Source: Sulfurimonas sp.
Lineage (GTDB): Bacteria > Campylobacterota > Campylobacteria > Campylobacterales > Sulfurimonadaceae
Assembly: GCA_021157665.1 (NCBI GenBank)
Contig: JAGGWE010000018.1
Location: 1 to 16,221 of the forward strand
Length of the DNA: 16,221 nt
Reading direction: 5' to 3'
Both the position numbers and the translations under genes were made by a program. Positions 13,874 through 16,221 of the stretch are shown piece by piece (positions within the stretch are counted from its first letter, which is position 1; every line of letters begins with the position of its first letter). The notes under the pieces were generated by a model, which had not been told where the DNA came from, did not search any database, and saw only the letters and a list, made by a program, of their open reading frames with translations.

Positions 13874-14872
13874 TTGCAATATACAAATGAAGAATTAAAT
13901 CAAAAAATCAAAGAATTAAAAGATAAATTAAGTGTGACGGTTGTTGCTCACTTTTACCAAAGAGATGAAGTTTTTGAGGTGGGTGATATAACAGGTGATT
14001 CGCTGGAACTTGCGACTAGAACTAGAGATGATGATGCAGAGTTTGTTCTGTTTTGTGGTGTTGGTTTTATGGGACAAAGTGTAAAAGTTCTTTCACCTAA
14101 CAAAAGAGTGGTTATGCCAAAAGTAGCTTCTTGTTCAATGGCAAGTATGATTAATGGATTTGAGTATGATGATGCAGTTAAGGCTTTAAATGAAGCTGGT
14201 ATCTCAAATGAAAATATTTTACCAATCACTTATATCAACTCAAATGCAGAGGTAAAAGCGAAAGTTGGTGAGATGGGTGGACTTGTTTGTACATCTTCAA
14301 ATGCTAAAAAAATCATCACAACTGCTCTAAAAGAGGGTAAGAAAATCCTTTTTGTTCCAGACAGATGTTTAGGGCAAAATATTGCAAACCAGATGGAACT
14401 TAAATCTTGTGTCATCGGTGATGGGAGTGATTTAAGTGAATCTGATATTATCTGTTATGATGGTTTTTGTTCAGTTCATCAGCTTTTTTCAGTTGAAGAT
14501 ATTGTATTTTATAGAAAGAAATTCCCAGGGATTTTGATAGCTGTTCACCCTGAGTGTGATCCGGCTATTTGTGATGCAAGTGATTTTGTTGGTTCAACTT
14601 CTCAACTGATTAAATATGTTGCAGAACTTCCACTAGAGCAAAAAGTTGCAGTTGGAACTGAGTTTAACATGGTTAACCGTTTAAGAGAGAAAAATACTTA
14701 TGTTTTATCTTCTACAAAACCTGAATGCCCAACTATGAATGAAACAACATTAAATGATGTTTATTTAACACTAAAAGCTATAGATGAGGGTGAGCCTATA
14801 AATGAGATTTATGTAGATGAAAAAACTCAAAAATGGGCAAAAATTGCACTAGAGAGGATGTTAGCATTATGA
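13874..14872 (+). CDS. nadA: Quinolinate synthase A
   Basis: Condenses iminoaspartate with dihydroxyacetone phosphate to quinolinate in de novo NAD synthesis, using an oxygen-sensitive [4Fe-4S] cluster. Three cysteines in family positions would bind it: C87 (ASCSMA), C199 (GFCSVHQLF) and C285 (ECPTMNE). Other motifs are VVAHFYQRDEV (23-33), ITGDSLELA (39-47), FCGVGFMGQSVKVL, VHPECDP and GTEFNMVNRL (261-270). At 332 aa it is the usual size. The start is TTG: AGGA lies seven bases upstream, the protein then begins as the family does, and no ATG is nearby. It heads a two-gene operon with nadC; nadB or an aspartate dehydrogenase must lie elsewhere. Confidence 0.96.
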   Translation: MQYTNEELNQKIKELKDKLSVTVVAHFYQRDEVFEVGDITGDSLELATRTRDDDAEFVLFCGVGFMGQSVKVLSPNKRVVMPKVASCSMASMINGFEYDDAVKALNEAGISNENILPITYINSNAEVKAKVGEMGGLVCTSSNAKKIITTALKEGKKILFVPDRCLGQNIANQMELKSCVIGDGSDLSESDIICYDGFCSVHQLFSVEDIVFYRKKFPGILIAVHPECDPAICDASDFVGSTSQLIKYVAELPLEQKVAVGTEFNMVNRLREKNTYVLSSTKPECPTMNETTLNDVYLTLKAIDEGEPINEIYVDEKTQKWAKIALERMLAL

Positions 14873-15684
14873 TTGAATCATTTGTAAAAGAGTCATTAGC
14901 ACAAGATGTTGGGCGAGGTGATTTGTATGCTTTAGTTGAATCGAGTGTCCCGTGTAAGGCAGATATTATCGCTAAAAGTGATGGTATTATCGCTGGAACT
15001 CAGTATGTTGATGTTTTAGCAAAGTTAGAGAACTTTGAAGTTGTTTGGGGTAAACAAGATTCTGAGAGTTTTAAAAAGGGTGATGTTTTAGCGATTGTTA
15101 AAGGTGATTCTCATACTATTTTAAAGGTTGAGAGAACTGTTTTAAACATCTTGCTTCATGCAAGTTCTATTGCAACTCTTACAAACAGATATGTTGAGAT
15201 TATCAAGCCTTATGGAGTTAAACTTCTTGATACTAGAAAAACTAGACCACTGTTAAGAGTTTTTGAAAAATATGCTACAAGAATTGGTGGTGCTGTAAAT
15301 CATAGAATGGGTTTAGATGATTCACTAATGATAAAAGATACTCACTTAAAAACTATAAAAGATTTAAAAAGCTACATCCAAAAAGCTAGAATACAAATTC
15401 CTTTTACTGCAAAAATAGAAGTGGAAGCTGAAACTTTTGAGATAGCAAAAGAGGCTATGGCATGTGGAAGTGATATTGTAATGTGTGACAACATGACACC
15501 ATCTCAGATACAAGAAATAGTAAAATATAGAGATGAAAATTTCCCTCATATACTTTTAGAAGCTAGTGGAAATATTTCGCTAGAGACTATCGAATCTTAT
15601 GCTAAAAGTGGAGTTGATGCCATCAGTAGTGGTTCACTTATTCATCAAGCAAACTGGATAGACTTGTCTATGAAAATGGACTAG
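14869..15684 (+). CDS. nadC: Nicotinate-nucleotide pyrophosphorylase (carboxylating)
   Basis: Quinolinate phosphoribosyltransferase, joining quinolinate and PRPP to nicotinate mononucleotide, the step after NadA. From ATG 14869 it has 271 aa: DVGRGDLY (13-20), LDTRKTRPLLRVFEKYA (120-136) with substrate-binding Arg-Lys, GGAVNHRMGLDDSLMIKD (140-157) with His145, Arg146 and Lys156, then EVEAETFEIA, DIVMCDNM, EASGN and the final GVDAISSGSL phosphate site. KDTH replaces the more common KDNH. ATG overlaps the nadA stop as ATGA, with GAGAGG upstream, so the two are translationally coupled; the longer frame to 14833 runs inside nadA. A CCACATGCC site occurs inside the gene and another 11 bases after it. 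Confidence 0.96.
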   Translation: MIESFVKESLAQDVGRGDLYALVESSVPCKADIIAKSDGIIAGTQYVDVLAKLENFEVVWGKQDSESFKKGDVLAIVKGDSHTILKVERTVLNILLHASSIATLTNRYVEIIKPYGVKLLDTRKTRPLLRVFEKYATRIGGAVNHRMGLDDSLMIKDTHLKTIKDLKSYIQKARIQIPFTAKIEVEAETFEIAKEAMACGSDIVMCDNMTPSQIQEIVKYRDENFPHILLEASGNISLETIESYAKSGVDAISSGSLIHQANWIDLSMKMD

Positions 15685-15720
15685 GCATATATATCCACAT
15701 GCCAAATAGGTTTTTAATAA

Positions 15721-15748
15721 ATGGCTGATGATCAGGAAAAAACCGAAG
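15721..15748 (+). repeat. Duplicated flhB start, first copy
   Basis: 28 bases equal to 15858-15885 except one A/G change; one base more matches on the 5' side. The copies are 137 bases apart, so they are out of frame with each other. Confidence 0.95.
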
Positions 15749-15858
15749 TTTATTATTATTTTAACATAAAAGGAACAAGTTCCTTTTATTACGCTAACCG
15801 CTATGGTACTGAAGAAAAATCTATTTTAGATTTTGTGTATTCTTCTAAGGAATATTAA
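15721..15858 (+). CDS. Small ORF sharing its first nine codons with flhB, 45 aa
   Basis: Reads MADDQEKTE, identical to the start of FlhB, then an unrelated aromatic-rich segment (VYYYFNIKGTSSFYYANRYG...) ending in KEY. The first 28 bases match 15858-15885 with one change (A 15741, G 15879). Its stop overlaps the flhB ATG as TAATG, so translation could be coupled. An AGG lies 10 bases before its ATG, a weak ribosome site. It contains an 11-bp palindrome (15766-15789) that resembles a terminator. Either a real small gene whose start was rebuilt by duplication of the flhB start, or a non-coding remnant. I do not recognise the C-terminal part. Confidence 0.45.
   Translation: MADDQEKTEVYYYFNIKGTSSFYYANRYGTEEKSILDFVYSSKEY
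15766..15789. terminator. Palindrome between nadC and flhB, terminator-like
   Basis: ataaaaggaac (15766-15776) and gttccttttat (15779-15789) are perfectly complementary; with a four-base loop this is a 10-bp stem with A and T tracts on its two sides, like a bidirectional terminator. It could end the nadA-nadC transcript, but it lies inside the 45-aa ORF. Confidence 0.5.
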
Positions 15859-16221
15859 TGGCTGATGATCAGGAAAAGACCGAAGAACCCACCGATAAGA
15901 AGATTGAGGATGCCCGAAAAGAGGGAAATGTTCCAAAATCGCAAGACACTTCAGGTGTAATTACACTTTTTGTAGCCATTCTTGCTACTTTAATGCTTTT
16001 TCCATATATGAGTAGGCATATAATTATTATTTTTCAATACTACTTTTCTCTTATTGGTACACCTCTAGATAAGCTTTTTATGCTTGATATTGCCCTTGTA
16101 ACAATGAGAGAATTTCTTTTAATTATTATGCCATTAGCTATTTCGGTTGCTATAGCTGGTGTAGTAGCTGCTCTTGCTCAGTTTGGATTTTTATTTACAA
16201 CCAAAGCAATAATGCCAGATT
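15858..16221 (+). CDS. flhB: Flagellar export apparatus protein FlhB, 3' end beyond window
   Basis: FlhB is an inner-membrane part of the flagellar type III export gate and, by self-cleavage at NPTH, sets the switch from rod/hook to filament substrates. Only 121 codons are visible. The cytoplasmic N-terminus has the family signature EKTEEPTDKKIEDARKEGNVPKSQD, followed by transmembrane segments at about 33-52 and 88-112; the cleavage domain lies outside. ATG 15858 has AAGGA six bases upstream and overlaps the stop of the small upstream ORF (TAATG). The first 28 bases are duplicated at 15721. No flagellar sigma-28 or sigma-54 promoter is seen directly upstream, so transcription may come from the nadA promoter or from within the duplicated region. 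Confidence 0.95.
   Translation, partial: MADDQEKTEEPTDKKIEDARKEGNVPKSQDTSGVITLFVAILATLMLFPYMSRHIIIIFQYYFSLIGTPLDKLFMLDIALVTMREFLLIIMPLAISVAIAGVVAALAQFGFLFTTKAIMPD

Noticed and set aside
14833..14868. Longer NadC start within nadA
   Set aside because: Uses an internal codon of nadA; ATG 14869 has a ribosome site and the family-typical N-terminus.

Overview
The window looks like a chromosomal segment of a Campylobacterota bacterium (formerly Epsilonproteobacteria), most like Sulfurimonas or a close relative. The evidence is the low GC content, promoters of the form T-rich stretch plus TATAAT without a clear -35 box, and the ilvC / holA-rnr neighbourhood, which from memory is shared with Campylobacter jejuni (Cj0630c-Cj0632). 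Nearly all of it is housekeeping metabolism. I see no tRNA, rRNA, insertion sequence, prophage or CRISPR array.

Layout. (1) 1-2300: 3' part of hisD (cut by the window edge), a small DUF2231-type membrane protein gene behind its own promoter and two hairpins, and a convergent unknown gene. (2) 2320-3700: two back-to-back promoters, ilvC, then a short promoter-to-terminator unit that could encode a small RNA. (3) 3716-7432, minus strand: an HDOD protein gene, rnr (RNase R) and holA (Pol III delta) as a tight operon. (4) 7433-8716: a structured leader with a perfect 16-bp palindrome, an unknown 108-aa gene, an overlapping Gre-type elongation factor with an unusual start, and a small repeat-bearing spacer. 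(5) 8717-13601: purL, pfkA (opposite strand) and purH; the pfkA/purH spacer carries a paired REP-like palindrome reaching to the purH ribosome binding site. (6) 13602-15684: a spacer with 16-bp tandem repeats, then nadA-nadC overlapping by ATGA. (7) 15685-end: a small ORF whose first nine codons copy the start of flhB, then the 5' part of flhB.

How the genes work together. hisD (histidine), ilvC (branched-chain amino acids), purL and purH (purines) and nadA/nadC (NAD) are anabolic genes fitting a prototrophic, probably autotrophic cell. pfkA is notable because C. jejuni lacks phosphofructokinase. holA, rnr and the Gre factor belong to DNA, RNA and transcription maintenance; flhB is flagellar export.

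Most interesting signals: (a) the octamer CACATGCC occurs 9 times on the two strands, and every CATGCC hexamer but one is part of it, which suggests a DNA-uptake-like or other genome-wide motif; (b) the duplicated flhB start, creating an out-of-frame 45-codon ORF ending in TAATG; (c) the unassigned structured leader at 7542-7676; (d) the putative small RNA after ilvC; (e) the Gre paralogue whose expected initiator is ATT.
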